Below, one piece after another: positions 25,457 to 37,895 of a DNA stretch of 64,000 nucleotides. Every line of letters begins with the position of its first letter. Within the stretch, counting starts at the first letter, position 1. The stretch lies in contig NZ_FNIJ01000010.1 of assembly GCF_900103845.1 (NCBI RefSeq), positions 186,001-250,000 of the forward strand, written 5' to 3'. The DNA comes from Pseudomonas jinjuensis (GTDB lineage: Bacteria; Pseudomonadota; Gammaproteobacteria; Pseudomonadales; Pseudomonadaceae). Both the position numbers and the translations under genes were made by a program. The notes beneath the pieces were generated by a model. That model saw only the letters and a list, made by a program, of their open reading frames with translations, had not been told where the DNA came from and made no database searches.

Positions 25457-27345
25457 GACAGCAGGCGTACCTGTTTCTCGGTGTAGCCGCGCTCGACCAT
25501 GCGTTTGACGAAGTCGTTGTGCTTCTGCTGATCCTCCTTGCTGGCCTTGGCGTTGAAGCTGATGACCGGCAGCAGGTCCTCGGTGTTGGAGAACATCTTC
25601 TTCTCGATCACCACGCGCAGCTTCTCGTAGGACAGCCAGCTCGGGTTCTTGCCGTTGTTGCCGGCGCGGGCGCGCAGGACGAAGTTGACGATCTCGTTGC
25701 GGAAATCCTTCGGATTGCTGATGCCCGCCGGCTTCTCGATCTTCTCCAGTTCCTCGTTGAGGGCCGCGCGGTTGAGGATTTCGCCGGTTTCCGGATCGCG
25801 GTATTCCTGGTCCTGGATCCAGAAGTCCGCGTACAGCACGTAGCGGTCGAAGATGTTCTGGCCGTACTCGCTGTAGGACTCCAGGTAGGCCGTCTGGATT
25901 TCCTTGCCGATGAACTCGACGTAGCGCGGCGCCAGGTATTCCTTGATGAAGCGCAGGTAGCGCTCGCGGGTTTCCGGCTGGAACTGCTCCTGCTCGATCT
26001 GCTGTTCGAGGACGTAGAGCAGGTGCACCGGGTTGGCGGCGATCTCATGCGGGTCGAAGTTGAACACCTTGGACAGGATCTTGAAGGCGAAGCGGGTGGA
26101 GAGCCCGGACATGCCTTCGTCCACGCCGGCGGCGTCGCGGTATTCCTGGATCGACTTGGCCTTGGGATCGGTGTCCTTCAGGTTCTCGCCGTCGTATACG
26201 CGCATCTTCGAGTAGATGTTGGAGTTTTCCGGCTCCTTCAGGCGCGACAGCACGGTGAACTGCGAGAGCATCTTCAGCGTGTCCGGCGCGCAGTGGGCGT
26301 GGGCCAGCGAGCTGTTGATCAGCAGCTTGTGGTAGATCTTGATCTCGTCGGTGACGCGCAGGCAGTACGGTACCTTGACGATGTAGATCCGGTCGATGAA
26401 CGCCTCGTTGTTCTTGTTGTTGCGGAAGCTGTGCCACTCCGATTCGTTGGAGTGGGCCAGGATGATCCCGCTGAACGGCAGGCCGCCGAGGCCCTCGGTG
26501 CTGTTGTAGTTGCCTTCCTGGGTGGCGGTCAGCAACGGGTGCAGCACCTTGATCGGCGCCTTGAACATCTCGACGAATTCCATCAGGCCCTGGTTGGCCC
26601 GGCACAGCGCGCCCGAGTAGCTGTAGGCGTCGGCGTCGTTCTGCGGGAATTCCTCCAGCTTGCGGATATCCACCTTGCCCACCAGCGAGGAGATGTCCTG
26701 GTTGTTCTCGTCGCCCGGCTCGGTCTTGGCGATGGCGATCTGGTTGAGGATCGACGGGTACACCTTGACCACGCGGAACTTGCTGATATCGCCGCCGAAC
26801 TCGTTGAGTCGCTTGGTTGCCCAGGGCGACATCACGGTGCGCAGGTAGCGCCGCGGAATGCCGTATTCCTCCTCGAGGATGGCGCCGTCCTCGTCCGCGT
26901 CGAACAGCCCGAGCGGCGATTCGAACACCGGCGAGCCCTTGATCACGTAGAACGGCACCTTTTCCATCAGCTGCTTGAGCTTTTCCGCCAGCGACGACTT
27001 GCCGCCGCCGACCGGGCCGAGCAGGTAAAGGATCTGTTTCTTCTCTTCGAGCCCCTGTGCCGCGTGGCGGAAGAACGCCACGATCTGGTCGATGCATTCT
27101 TCCATTCCATGGAAGTCGGCGAAGGCTGGGTAGCGACGGATCACCTTGTTGGAAAAGATCCGCGACAGACGCGAATCGGTGGACGTATCAAGCAGCTCGG
27201 GTTCGCCAATGGCGACCAGCATGCGCTCGGCAGCCGTCGCGTAGGCGGTTTTGTCCTGCTTGCAGATATCCAGATACTCCTGAAGGGAGTATTCCTCCTG
27301 GCGGGTCGCTTCGAAGCGTTCCTGGAAGTGACTGAAAATGCTCAT
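25423..27345 (-). CDS. PrkA-family serine protein kinase (YeaG)
   Basis: A 640-residue AAA-type protein kinase, the standard YeaG length. The N-terminal ATPase domain has Walker A LLGPVGGGKSSLAEK (around residue 105), and the C-terminal PrkA kinase-like domain ends in YLRVRKSQ. I chose the ATG at 27345 (MSIFSHFQERFEATRQ), with GAGGAG six bases upstream. It is the first gene of the prkA-yeaH-spoVR set. Confidence 0.96.
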   Translation of the reverse strand: MSIFSHFQERFEATRQEEYSLQEYLDICKQDKTAYATAAERMLVAIGEPELLDTSTDSRLSRIFSNKVIRRYPAFADFHGMEECIDQIVAFFRHAAQGLEEKKQILYLLGPVGGGKSSLAEKLKQLMEKVPFYVIKGSPVFESPLGLFDADEDGAILEEEYGIPRRYLRTVMSPWATKRLNEFGGDISKFRVVKVYPSILNQIAIAKTEPGDENNQDISSLVGKVDIRKLEEFPQNDADAYSYSGALCRANQGLMEFVEMFKAPIKVLHPLLTATQEGNYNSTEGLGGLPFSGIILAHSNESEWHSFRNNKNNEAFIDRIYIVKVPYCLRVTDEIKIYHKLLINSSLAHAHCAPDTLKMLSQFTVLSRLKEPENSNIYSKMRVYDGENLKDTDPKAKSIQEYRDAAGVDEGMSGLSTRFAFKILSKVFNFDPHEIAANPVHLLYVLEQQIEQEQFQPETRERYLRFIKEYLAPRYVEFIGKEIQTAYLESYSEYGQNIFDRYVLYADFWIQDQEYRDPETGEILNRAALNEELEKIEKPAGISNPKDFRNEIVNFVLRARAGNNGKNPSWLSYEKLRVVIEKKMFSNTEDLLPVISFNAKASKEDQQKHNDFVKRMVERGYTEKQVRLLSEWYLRVRKSQ

Positions 27346-27623
27346 GACGTCTCCTCGCTCGATGCATGGAGCCGGCGCGGGGTCGATCGTGAGGGTGCGG
27401 GCGAGCCGCCAGTGTTGCCGGCGAGATTCCCCCAGAACTCCAGCGATACCTGGATATCCCCTCCAGGACCGCTCCAAATGGTCACGGCCGATAAACCCGG
27501 AAGCCGGTGTGCCGGCTCTCCCCTGTTTTGGATGGCCTGAGGGAAAGGATAGTTCGTTATCTGGCGTGTAAAGGCCAAACGGCGAGGAAGTTACAGATTT
27601 TTTGAAGGAACTTTTCTGGATAT

Positions 27624-27953
27624 TCAGTCGGAGCCGTCACGGCTGGTATCCGCGGGATAGACGCTGCGCCACAGTTCGAAACCGCCATCCAGACTGTAGA
27701 CGTCGGTGAAACCCTGCTGGATGAAATAGGCCGCCGCGCTCTGGCTGGAATTGCCGTGATAGCAGACCACCACCAGTGGCGCGTCGAGATCGGCCTGGCG
27801 GATGAAGTCGGCCACCGAGTAGTTGTCGACATGCTGCGAGCCGCTGATGTGGCCCATGGCGAAGCTCTGCGGGTCGCGGATGTCCACGACCTGGGCGCCA
27901 TCGGCGCGCAGTTGCTGGGCGTGGTTGGGGGCGATGCGTTTGAAATCGGTCAT
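27624..27953 (-). CDS. glpE: Thiosulfate sulfurtransferase GlpE (rhodanese)
   Basis: A 109-residue single-domain rhodanese transferring sulfur from thiosulfate to cyanide or thiols. The active-site loop CYHGNSS holds the catalytic Cys near residue 65. It begins [15 protein letters not shown] (ATG 27953). Length equals E. coli GlpE (108). It lies 42 bases after apaH in the same direction. Confidence 0.94.
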   Translation of the reverse strand: MTDFKRIAPNHAQQLRADGAQVVDIRDPQSFAMGHISGSQHVDNYSVADFIRQADLDAPLVVVCYHGNSSQSAAAYFIQQGFTDVYSLDGGFELWRSVYPADTSRDGSD

Positions 27954-27994
27954 TCGGGTCACCTCGGGCGCGCGGAGCGGCCCGTTCATCGGGA

Positions 27995-28812
27995 TTATTT
28001 CCTGGCGCAGTCGCAGCTGATGCGCTCGCCGCTATCGACATTCAGCAGGGTCAGGCTGCCGCCCCACACGCAGCCGGTGTCCAGGGCGTAGAGGCCGGGC
28101 TCCCTGACGCGGCCTTCCAGCGCCGCCCAGTGGCCGAAGATGATCTTCTGCCCGCGGGTCTTGCGCCTGGCGAAGCTGAACCAGGGCGCGTAGCCGGGCG
28201 GGGCGGTGTCCAGGCCTTCCTTGCTCTTCAGGTCGAGCCTGCCGTCCTCGGTGCAGAAGCGCATGCGCGTGAAGTAGTTGGTGATCACCCGCAGGCGTTC
28301 GATGCCGTGCAGCTTCTTGTCCCACTTCGCCGGCTCGTTACCGTACATGCCTTCGAGGAACAGCGGCAGCCGCTCGTCGTCGCGCAGCGCTTCTTCCACC
28401 TCGGCGGCGCGCAGGAGCGACTTTTCCAGGCTCCACTGCGGCGGAATGCCGGCGTGCACCAGGGCGACGTCGCGTTCCCTGTCGTGGAACACCAGGGGCT
28501 GCCGGCGCAGCCAGTCGAGCAGGTCGGCACGGTCCGGCGCCTCGACGATCTCGCGCAGGGTGTCGGATTTCTTCAGGCGCTCGACGTTGTGCGCCACGGC
28601 CAGCAGGTGCAGGTCGTGGTTGCCGAGCACGCAGGTCAGGCTGTCGCGGATGGAATGGAGGAAGCGCAGGGTTTCCAGCGATTGCGGGCCGCGGTTGACC
28701 AGGTCGCCGGTGGACCACAGGCGGTCTTTCGCCGGATCGAACTTCACCCGTTCCAGCAGGCACTTGAGCGGGCCCAGGCAGCCCTGCAGGTCGCCAACGG
28801 CATAGGTCGCCA

Positions 28813-28813
<1 letters not shown>
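27995..28813 (-). CDS. apaH: Symmetrical diadenosine tetraphosphatase ApaH
   Basis: A 272-residue metallophosphatase hydrolysing Ap4A to 2 ADP. Metal-binding motifs GDLQG (residues 7-11), GDLVNRGP and GNHDLHLL are in order. Its start overlaps the apaG stop, and the apaG-apaH pairing behind rsmA is conserved in gamma-proteobacteria. Confidence 0.97.
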
Positions 28814-29193
<380 letters not shown>

Positions 29194-29210
29194 GCTGGGT
29201 TGCCTTGGGT

Positions 29211-30017
29211 TCATTGGCCGGGCGTCAGCTCCGCCAGGCGGTTGGCCAGGCGGACGAACGCTGCGACGTCGAGCTGTTCCGGGCGCAGGGTCGGGTCGAC
29301 GCCGACGGCCTCGATGTCTTCAGAAGACAGTAGACCCTTCAGGGTGTTGCGCAGCGTCTTGCGGCGCATGTTGAAGGCCTCGCGGACGACGCGTTCGAGC
29401 AGGCGGTGATCCCTGGCCGGATGCGGCGGCTCGTCGTAGGGCACGAGGCGGACGATGGCCGACTCGACCTTCGGCGGCGGGTTGAAGGCGCCCGGGCCGA
29501 CGGTGAACAGGTAATCCACCCGGCAGAAGTACTGCACCATGATCGACAGCCGGCCCCAGTCGCCGCCGCCCGGCTCGGCCGCCAGGCGCTCGACCACTTC
29601 CTTCTGCAGCATGAAGTGCATGTCCTGGATGACCCCGGCGTGCTCCAGCAGGTGGAAGATCAGTGGCGTCGAGATGTTGTAGGGCAGGTTGCCCACCACC
29701 CGCAGCTTCTCGCCGGCGGCGGGGAGGGTGGCGAAGTCGAATTTCAGCGCGTCGCCCTGGTGCAGGGCGAAGTTCGGCTTGAGGCCGAAGCGCCACTTGA
29801 GCTGCGGGATCAGGTCGAGGTCGAGCTCGATCACGTCGAGCCGGGCGCCGCTGTCCACCAGTCCTTCGGTCAGCGCGCCCTGGCCCGGGCCGATCTCCAC
29901 CAGATGCTGGCCTTCGCGCGGGGCGATGGAACGCAGGATGCGGTGGATGACGCCGGCGTCATGCAGGAAGTTCTGGCCGAAACGCTTGCGCGCGCGGTGT
30001 TGGTAAGGCTCGGACAT
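29211..30017 (-). CDS. rsmA: 16S rRNA dimethyladenosine transferase RsmA (KsgA)
   Basis: A 268-residue SAM enzyme that dimethylates two adjacent adenines of helix 45 in 16S r[17 protein letters not shown], the SAM loop [13 protein letters not shown] and catalytic [10 protein letters not shown] are visible. The order pdxA-rsmA-apaG-apaH is conserved. Do not confuse it with the CsrA-type RsmA of Pseudomonas. Confidence 0.97.
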   Translation of the reverse strand: MSEPYQHRARKRFGQNFLHDAGVIHRILRSIAPREGQHLVEIGPGQGALTEGLVDSGARLDVIELDLDLIPQLKWRFGLKPNFALHQGDALKFDFATLPAAGEKLRVVGNLPYNISTPLIFHLLEHAGVIQDMHFMLQKEVVERLAAEPGGGDWGRLSIMVQYFCRVDYLFTVGPGAFNPPPKVESAIVRLVPYDEPPHPARDHRLLERVVREAFNMRRKTLRNTLKGLLSSEDIEAVGVDPTLRPEQLDVAAFVRLANRLAELTPGQ

Positions 30018-30019
30018 CG

Positions 30020-30155
30020 GAGGCTCCAGTGGAGCAGCTGGAAGCTGGAAGCTTGAAGCTGGAAGCGGAAAAAGGCATCAGTTTATCAGCACCAGGCCCC
30101 GCTCGACGACTCGAAGCGCCAGTGGTCAATGTCCTCCAGCCTCCAGCCTCCAGCC
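30020..30155. repeat. GCTGGAAG-type repeat tract between rsmA and pdxA
   Basis: AGCTGGAAGCTGGAAGCTTG near 30040 and CCTCCAGCCTCCAGCC near 30135 are opposed, so the transcript can fold into a long loose hairpin. Similar Pseudomonas intergenic tracts occur in this window between yeaH and prkA. No T-run marks it as a terminator. Confidence 0.5.
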
Positions 30156-31145
30156 TCAGCTATGTCCCGTCATCTGATACGCCGTCTCCAGCGCCACCCG
30201 CAGGCTGCCGCCGTCGATCCGCCCGGTTCCGGCGAGATCCAGGGCGGTGCCGTGGTCCACCGAGGTGCGCACGATGGGCAGGCCGAGGGTGACGTTCACC
30301 GCCGCGCCGAAGCCCTTGTACTTGAGCACCGGCAGGCCCTGGTCGTGGTACATGGCGAGCACCGCGTCGCAGTGGTCGAGGTGCTTGGGGGTGAACAGGG
30401 TGTCGGCCGGCAGCGGGCCGATCAGCTCGATGCCTTCGCCGCGCAGGCTTTCCAGCGCCGGTTCGATCACCTCGATCTCCTCGCGGCCCAGGTGGCCGCC
30501 TTCGCCGGCATGGGGGTTGAGGCCGCAGACCAGGATGCGCGGCTTGGCGATGCCGAACTTGTCGCGCAGGTCGGCGTGCAGGATTCGGGTGACCCGCTGC
30601 AGGCGCTCGGCGGTGATGGCATCCGCGACCTGGCGCAGCGGCAGGTGGGTGGTGACCAGGGCGACGCGCAGGCCGCGGGTGGCGAGCATCATCACCACCT
30701 GTTCGGTGCGGGTCAGTTCGGCGAGAAATTCGGTGTGGCCGGAGAAGGCGATGCCGCCCTCGTTGATCACGCCCTTGTGCACCGGAGCGGTGATCATCCC
30801 GGCGAAGGTGCCGTCGAGGCAGCCCCGGCCGGCGCGGGTCAGGGTTTCCAGCACGTAGGCGGCGTTCGCCGGGTCCAGCTTGCCGCATTCCACCGCGGCG
30901 CCCAGCGGCGTGTCCCAGACGTACAGGCTGCCGGCGGGCGCCGGGCGCTGCGGCCAGTTGCCGGGCCCGGATTCCTGCAGGTCGATATCCAGGCCCAGCT
31001 GCGCGGCGCGCTCGGCCAGCAGCGTGCGGCTGGCGATGGCGACCAGCGGGTGCGGCTGCGCCTCGCGGGCGAGCAGCAGGCACAGGTCGGGGCCGATGCC
31101 GGCCGGCTCGCCGGGGGTCAGGGCGAAGAGTCGGGATGCAGTCAT
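30156..31145 (-). CDS. pdxA: 4-hydroxythreonine-4-phosphate dehydrogenase PdxA
   Basis: A 329-residue enzyme of pyridoxal 5'-phosphate synthesis. [15 protein letters not shown] at the start, [28 protein letters not shown] and the metal-site DQGLP with [17 protein letters not shown] match the family. I chose the ATG at 31145 (MTASRLFAL). A terminator lies between surA and this gene, so it may rely on its own promoter. Confidence 0.96.
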   Translation of the reverse strand: MTASRLFALTPGEPAGIGPDLCLLLAREAQPHPLVAIASRTLLAERAAQLGLDIDLQESGPGNWPQRPAPAGSLYVWDTPLGAAVECGKLDPANAAYVLETLTRAGRGCLDGTFAGMITAPVHKGVINEGGIAFSGHTEFLAELTRTEQVVMMLATRGLRVALVTTHLPLRQVADAITAERLQRVTRILHADLRDKFGIAKPRILVCGLNPHAGEGGHLGREEIEVIEPALESLRGEGIELIGPLPADTLFTPKHLDHCDAVLAMYHDQGLPVLKYKGFGAAVNVTLGLPIVRTSVDHGTALDLAGTGRIDGGSLRVALETAYQMTGHS

Positions 31146-31230
31146 GGAGCGGACCTCGTTGGCGCCGGGCATTTCGTCCCGGTCGGGCGGAATGGGATGG
31201 GGCACTACTCTACGCCGGGGACGGCGCAGT

Positions 31231-31262
31231 TAAAAAAAAACCCGGCGCTGGGGCCGGGTTTC
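31231..31262 (-). terminator. Intrinsic terminator after surA
   Basis: AACCCGG / CCGGGTT stem with an 8-base loop, followed on the minus strand by nine Ts. It lies 24 bases past the surA stop and upstream of pdxA. Confidence 0.9.
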
Positions 31263-31285
31263 CGAGAGGGCGGGACGGGTGGAAG

Positions 31286-32578
31286 TCAGTTCTTGATTTC
31301 CACGTAGGCCTCGTCGCGGATCTGCCGCAGCCAGGCCTGCAGTTCCTCGTCGTACTTGCGGTTGCGCAGGGCCTGGGCGGCCTGCTGCTCGCGGTACTTG
31401 TCGCTGGCGTCGGTGGCGCGGCGGCCGAGGACTTCCAGGACGTGCCAGCCGAACTGCGAACGGAACGGCGGGGTCACCTTGCCCTGGGGGGCGTTGTTCA
31501 TCTGCTCGCGGAATTCCGGGACCAGCGACTCCGGATCGACCCAGTTGAGGTCGCCGCCGTTCAGCTTGGAGCCAGGGTCTTCCGAGTACTGCTTGGCCAG
31601 GGTGGCGAAGTCCTCGCCGGAACTGATGCGCTCGTAGAGCTTCTGCGCCAGCGCCTGGGTTTCCTGTTCGCTGCGGATTTCGCTGGGCTTGAGCAGGATG
31701 TGGCGGACATGGACCTCGTCGCGGACCATCTTGCTGCCGCCGCGCTTGTCTTCCAGCTTGATGATGATGAAGCCGCCCGGGGTGCGCACCGGCTCGGTGA
31801 CTTCGCCGACCGACAGCGAACCGACCATGCTGTCGAACGGCTGCGGCAGCTGGGCCGCCTTGCGCCAGCCGATCTCGCCGCCTTCCAGGGCGTTGTCGCC
31901 GGCCGAATGGGCGATCGCCATCTGGCTGAAGTCGGCACCCTGGCGCAGCTGCTGGTAGACATCCATGGCCTTGCGGCCGGCGGTCTGGATGGCCTCGGGG
32001 GAGGCGCTTTCCGGTACCGGGATGAGGATGTTGGCCAGGCGGTACTCTTCGGAGAGCTGGATCTTGCCGAGGTCGGAGGAAAGGAAGTTCTGCACTTCCT
32101 GATCGGTGACCTGGATGCGCTCGGCGACGCGACGCTGGCGCACGCGGCTGATGACCATCTCGCGGCGCACCTGGTCGCGGGCCTCGTCGAAGGACAGGCC
32201 GTCGCGGGCCAGCGCCTGGTGGAACTGGTCGAGGGTCATGCCGTTGCGCTGGGCGATGGTCGCCATCGCCTGGTTCAGCTCTTCGTCGGTGATGCGCACG
32301 CCGGAGCGTTCGCCGATCTGCAGCTGGATGTCCTCGAGGATCAGGCGTTCCAGCACCTGCTGGGACAGGACGCTTTCCGGCGGCATCTGTGCGCCGCGTT
32401 TCATGATGGTCTGGCGAACTTCACGCACGCGCTGGTCGAGCTGGCTCTGCATCACCACGTCGTTGTCGACGATGGCGACGACCCGGTCCAGGGGTACGAC
32501 TTCCGCGTGGGCGAGGGAACTCACCAGCACTGCGCCCAACAGCAGCGGGCGCAGGCCGTTACATAGCATTTTCTTCAC
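31286..32578 (-). CDS. surA: Periplasmic chaperone / peptidyl-prolyl isomerase SurA
   Basis: About 430 residues. The signal peptide [18 protein letters not shown] ends before [14 protein letters not shown]. It has the SurA N-terminal domain and two parvulin domains (first near residues 170-270 with [12 protein letters not shown], second near 280-380 with [11 protein letters not shown] and QFGWHVLEV). It escorts outer-membrane proteins such as the LptD encoded just upstream. The GTG at 32578, inside the lptD 3' end, gives a Lys-rich signal-peptide start; an ATG at 32569 is the alternative. Confidence 0.95.
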   Translation of the reverse strand: MKKMLCNGLRPLLLGAVLVSSLAHAEVVPLDRVVAIVDNDVVMQSQLDQRVREVRQTIMKRGAQMPPESVLSQQVLERLILEDIQLQIGERSGVRITDEELNQAMATIAQRNGMTLDQFHQALARDGLSFDEARDQVRREMVISRVRQRRVAERIQVTDQEVQNFLSSDLGKIQLSEEYRLANILIPVPESASPEAIQTAGRKAMDVYQQLRQGADFSQMAIAHSAGDNALEGGEIGWRKAAQLPQPFDSMVGSLSVGEVTEPVRTPGGFIIIKLEDKRGGSKMVRDEVHVRHILLKPSEIRSEQETQALAQKLYERISSGEDFATLAKQYSEDPGSKLNGGDLNWVDPESLVPEFREQMNNAPQGKVTPPFRSQFGWHVLEVLGRRATDASDKYREQQAAQALRNRKYDEELQAWLRQIRDEAYVEIKN

Positions 32579-35297
32579 GTTGACGATAACCTTCGATGCC
32601 TTGGTCGAGGAAGCCTTCCACCTGGTTGCCGACCACGCCGCCAAGGCCTTTCAGGATGATTTGCAGGAAGATGCCGCGATCGGCCTCGGACGACGACGTG
32701 ATGAAATCGTTGTCGTCGTAGTCGACCCAGTAGCGGCTCACGAGACGCATTTTCCAGCAGCAGTTGTCGTACTCGAAACCGCCCAGGGATTCCAGGGTAC
32801 GGCTCTGGTTGTAGTCGAACTGCCAGCGCGCGATGGCGCTCCACTGCGGGACGATCGGCCAGATGACCGAGAAGTCGTGCTGGTTGATCTTGTAGTCGTC
32901 GCTGCCGTATTCGAAGCGGCCCAGCGCCGGGTTGAAGCGCTTGCTGTCCGCGCGATAGCGATAACCCACGTTGACGATCTTGTTTAGATTGTCTTCCGGC
33001 TGGTAGTGGAACATCACGTTGCCGGAATCGGTGTGGTGGATGTTGGGGTTCCAGTTGTAGTCCGAGCTCAGGCGCCAGTCGCGGTTGAAGCGGTAGATGC
33101 CTCTCAGCGCGTAGGGCGAACGCGAGCCGTCGGCGTCCGGATTCTTGGCGCCGCTGCGTTGCAGGTCTTCCTCGGTCAGGCCCGGCAGCTGCACGCGGCG
33201 ATCGCTGAAGTAGTAGATCTGCCCGGCGCTGACGGACGCGCGTTCGAAGCCGTCTTCCTCGATGAAGCGCGAGGTGGCGCCCAGCGACAGCTGGTTGGCG
33301 TCGCCGATGCGGTCCTTGCCGGTGAAGCGGTTCTCGCGCCACAGCGAGTCGTAGCTGAAGGTGAACTCGCCGGTGTCGAAGGTCGGCAGGTCGTTCTGGT
33401 TCCGGTACGGCACGTACAGGTACATCATCCGCGGTTCCAGGGTCTGGCGGAACCTGGTGCCGCCGAAGCTGGTGTCGCGATCGAAGTACAGGCCGGTGTC
33501 CAGCTTGGCCAGCGGCAGGCCGCGGTCCGGGCTGCTGTCGAAGGTCTGGAACGGCTGCAGGGTCGCCTGGCCCTTGCTATCGAGGTCCAGGTCGTACTTG
33601 GTGTAGAGATACTTGGCCGTCGGGGTGAGGAAGCCCCAGCTGGCGGTCATCGGCAGGCTCACGCCCGGCTCGACGTGACCGCGGTCGCCGGTGGCACGAG
33701 CCAGGCCTTGCAGGCGCGCGTCAGGACGTTGACCAAGGGGATTGCCCTCCTCGTCGAAGAAGAATTTCTCGTCGAGATCGCGGTCGAAGCGCACCAGCTC
33801 GGTGCCATAGGTGAATTGCAGGCCGCCCGGGTTGTAAGGCACGCGGCCGTCCAGGGTCAGCTGCGGCAGGCGGTCGTACGGCGTCACGTCGGTGACAGTC
33901 GCCAGTTGGTATGCCTGCGCGTTCAGGCGGGCGGTGAAGCTGTCGCCGCGGTAGGTGAGCACGCCCTGCTGGTTGACGTAGGTCGGCGTGCCGATGCCCA
34001 GCGAGGTATCCAGGTCCTGGAAGTAGTACGGGTCGCTGATCTTGGTGTAGTCGACCTGGGCGAGCCAGCGCGAATCCAGGCCGCTGACGTTCTTCCAGCC
34101 GTACAGCCAGCGCTGGTCGGTGAATTCCGGCTGGCCTTCGCGCTCATCTTCCTTGTCGTTCAGATAGGCCGCGTTGAGCTGGCCTTCGCTGCTGTGGGTC
34201 AGGTAGCGGAATTCGCCTTCCATCATCAGGCCGCGCTTGGCCATGTAGCGCGGATACAGCGTGGCGTCGTAGTTCGGCGCCAGGTTGAAGTAGTACGGCG
34301 TGACCAGGGTGAAGCCGGTGTCGCTGCTGCTGCCGAGACTCGGCGGCAGGAAGCCGGACTGGCGGCGGTCATCGATCGGGAAATAGATGTAGGGGGTATA
34401 GAACACCGGGATGTTCTTCACCCGCAGGGTCGCGTTGGTCGCGGTGCCGAAACCGGTGGCCGGGTTCAGCTCGATGTTGTTGCCCTTGACGTACCAGGCG
34501 TTGCTGTTCGGTTCGCAACGGGTGTAGGTGCCGTCCTTGAGCTGGATGATGGCGGTCTCCTGGCGCTTGGCGTACAGCGCGCTGCCGCGCACCGAAGCCT
34601 GGTGGAGGACGTACTCGGCGTTATCGATCTTCGCCTCGCCGTTGTCCAGCTGCAGCTCGGCGTGGTCGCCGACCACCAGGGCGCCGTTGTCGCGCAGCTT
34701 GACGTTGCCGACCAGCTCGCCGCGGTTCTCCGCCTGGTGCAGGCTGGCCTCGTCGGCCTCGACCTGCATGCTGCCCTGGCGCAGCACCACGTTGCCGGCG
34801 AGGGTGGCGATCTGTTTCTCCTGCTCGTAGCGGGAGACCTTGGCCGAAACGTAGGTCGGCGCCTCGTCGTTCGGGGTCTTGTCGTTCATCCCCGGGCGGA
34901 TCGGCTCGATGTAGCCGCCGCTGCAGTACGGGCCGATTTCCGCCAGCTGGGCCGGGGTCAGCTTGTCGCGGGTAACCCAGTCCAGGTGGCTGTAGTCTTC
35001 GCTACGGGATTTCAGGCCGCGGCCACGGGATTCGGTGACCAGCTGCCCAGGCTCTTCGCGGGACTGGCCGGCGCTGATGGATTCCGCGGCGCCGGCGCTG
35101 ACTGCGCTGGTGCTATGCTGCGGGCGCGGTGCGACCTCGGCGGCAGGCTGCTGTGGCGCGCATGCCCAGGAACCGCCAGAGGGTTTGCAGTCGAATTGCT
35201 CTGCCGCATTGACGTTGGCCAGCGGTTGGATAGCCAGCAGGCCTCCGGTCACCAGCAAGGGGAATTTTCTACGGAACACGGGAAGGTTGACTGCCAT
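32559..35297 (-). CDS. lptD: LPS-assembly outer-membrane protein LptD
   Basis: A 912-residue outer-membrane protein that with LptE inserts lipopolysaccharide into the outer leaflet. The signal peptide ([20 protein letters not shown]) precedes an extended N-terminal stretch, then the OstA/beta-taco domain (about 180-310, [20 protein letters not shown]) and a large beta-barrel. Cys residues near the N-terminus (C39, C48) and the adjacent CC near the C-terminus (DNCCWKM) are positioned for the conserved disulfides. I chose the ATG at 35297. It overlaps surA. Confidence 0.96.
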   Translation of the reverse strand: MAVNLPVFRRKFPLLVTGGLLAIQPLANVNAAEQFDCKPSGGSWACAPQQPAAEVAPRPQHSTSAVSAGAAESISAGQSREEPGQLVTESRGRGLKSRSEDYSHLDWVTRDKLTPAQLAEIGPYCSGGYIEPIRPGMNDKTPNDEAPTYVSAKVSRYEQEKQIATLAGNVVLRQGSMQVEADEASLHQAENRGELVGNVKLRDNGALVVGDHAELQLDNGEAKIDNAEYVLHQASVRGSALYAKRQETAIIQLKDGTYTRCEPNSNAWYVKGNNIELNPATGFGTATNATLRVKNIPVFYTPYIYFPIDDRRQSGFLPPSLGSSSDTGFTLVTPYYFNLAPNYDATLYPRYMAKRGLMMEGEFRYLTHSSEGQLNAAYLNDKEDEREGQPEFTDQRWLYGWKNVSGLDSRWLAQVDYTKISDPYYFQDLDTSLGIGTPTYVNQQGVLTYRGDSFTARLNAQAYQLATVTDVTPYDRLPQLTLDGRVPYNPGGLQFTYGTELVRFDRDLDEKFFFDEEGNPLGQRPDARLQGLARATGDRGHVEPGVSLPMTASWGFLTPTAKYLYTKYDLDLDSKGQATLQPFQTFDSSPDRGLPLAKLDTGLYFDRDTSFGGTRFRQTLEPRMMYLYVPYRNQNDLPTFDTGEFTFSYDSLWRENRFTGKDRIGDANQLSLGATSRFIEEDGFERASVSAGQIYYFSDRRVQLPGLTEEDLQRSGAKNPDADGSRSPYALRGIYRFNRDWRLSSDYNWNPNIHHTDSGNVMFHYQPEDNLNKIVNVGYRYRADSKRFNPALGRFEYGSDDYKINQHDFSVIWPIVPQWSAIARWQFDYNQSRTLESLGGFEYDNCCWKMRLVSRYWVDYDDNDFITSSSEADRGIFLQIILKGLGGVVGNQVEGFLDQGIEGYRQREENAM

Positions 35298-35426
35298 CTT
35301 GTTAATCCGGGCTTCCTGCGGCGCCTTCGGCCCAGTAGGGGCGGCACGCCTCTCGATGGGCTGAAAAAGATGCTGGATAATAAAACATGACCTCATCAAC
35401 GGCTAGGGCCGTGGAGATTCCCGCAA

Positions 35427-37123
<1,697 letters not shown>

Positions 37124-37124
37124 C

Positions 37125-37883
37125 ATGCTCTGGCCCGGCACGCTGATCGGCGCCGCCGCCGGCTGGGCGCTGGCGAGCATTCCCGGCGCCATGCTCGGCG
37201 GCCTGCTGGGCCAGGTGCTCGACCGCCGCCTGCGCCTGCAGTCCTGGCGCGACCTGCTCGGCCAACTGGGCGGCGAGGAACCGCTGGCCGACGAGGAACT
37301 GCTGTTCCTCGCCCTAGGCCGGCTGGCGAAGAGCCGCGGCCGGGTCACCGACGAACACATTCGCCAGGCGCGCGCGGAAATGCTGCGTCTGCGCCTGGAT
37401 GAAACGGCCAGGCTGCGCGCCATCGACGCCTTCGGTCGTGGCAAGAGCGCCGGCGAGCGCCTGGGCAGCGGCCTGCGGCAATTGCGCGAACGGCGTCATG
37501 CGGCGGAGCAGCTGATCTGCGCCTGCTGGCGCATGGCCTGGGCCGCCGGTGCGCCGGGCGCGGCGGAAAAGAGCCTGATCCTGCTCTGGGGCGAGGAACT
37601 CGGCCTGCCGCGCGGCCGCGTGCTGGCGCTGGCCGCCGGGGCGGAAGCGCTGCGCCAGGTGGAGCCGGAGGCGGCCAGTTATCCCCAGGCGCTGCGCGTG
37701 CTGGGCGTGACGGCGGCCAGCGAGCCGGCGGAAATCAAGCGGGCCTACCGTCGCCTGCTCAGCCAGCACCATCCGGACAAGCTGGTCGGCGCCAGCGCCT
37801 CGCGCATCGCCGCGGCGACCGAGCGGACCCGGGAAATCCAGGCGGCCTACGCCCTGGTCAGGCGGCGCCGCGGCTTCCGCTAA
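37125..37883 (+). CDS. djlA: DjlA-like membrane-anchored J-domain co-chaperone
   Basis: A 252-residue protein. One N-terminal hydrophobic helix (GTLIGAAAGWALASIPGAML) with Gly-rich dimerisation character is followed by a TerB-like helical domain (about 50-165) and a C-terminal J-domain containing HPD in QHHPDKLVG (near 222). This is the DjlA layout; it should stimulate DnaK at the inner membrane. The ATG at 37125 begins right after the murU stop. Confidence 0.9.
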   Translation: MLWPGTLIGAAAGWALASIPGAMLGGLLGQVLDRRLRLQSWRDLLGQLGGEEPLADEELLFLALGRLAKSRGRVTDEHIRQARAEMLRLRLDETARLRAIDAFGRGKSAGERLGSGLRQLRERRHAAEQLICACWRMAWAAGAPGAAEKSLILLWGEELGLPRGRVLALAAGAEALRQVEPEAASYPQALRVLGVTAASEPAEIKRAYRRLLSQHHPDKLVGASASRIAAATERTREIQAAYALVRRRRGFR

Positions 37884-37895
37884 CGGGCTGCCGCG

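Noticed and set aside
25519-27540. 673-codon open frame opposite prkA
   Set aside because: Antisense shadow of prkA with repetitive Leu/Val/Asp/Gln composition; no recognisable domain.
33006-35390. 794-codon open frame opposite lptD
   Set aside because: Antisense shadow; product is low-complexity and lptD is certain.
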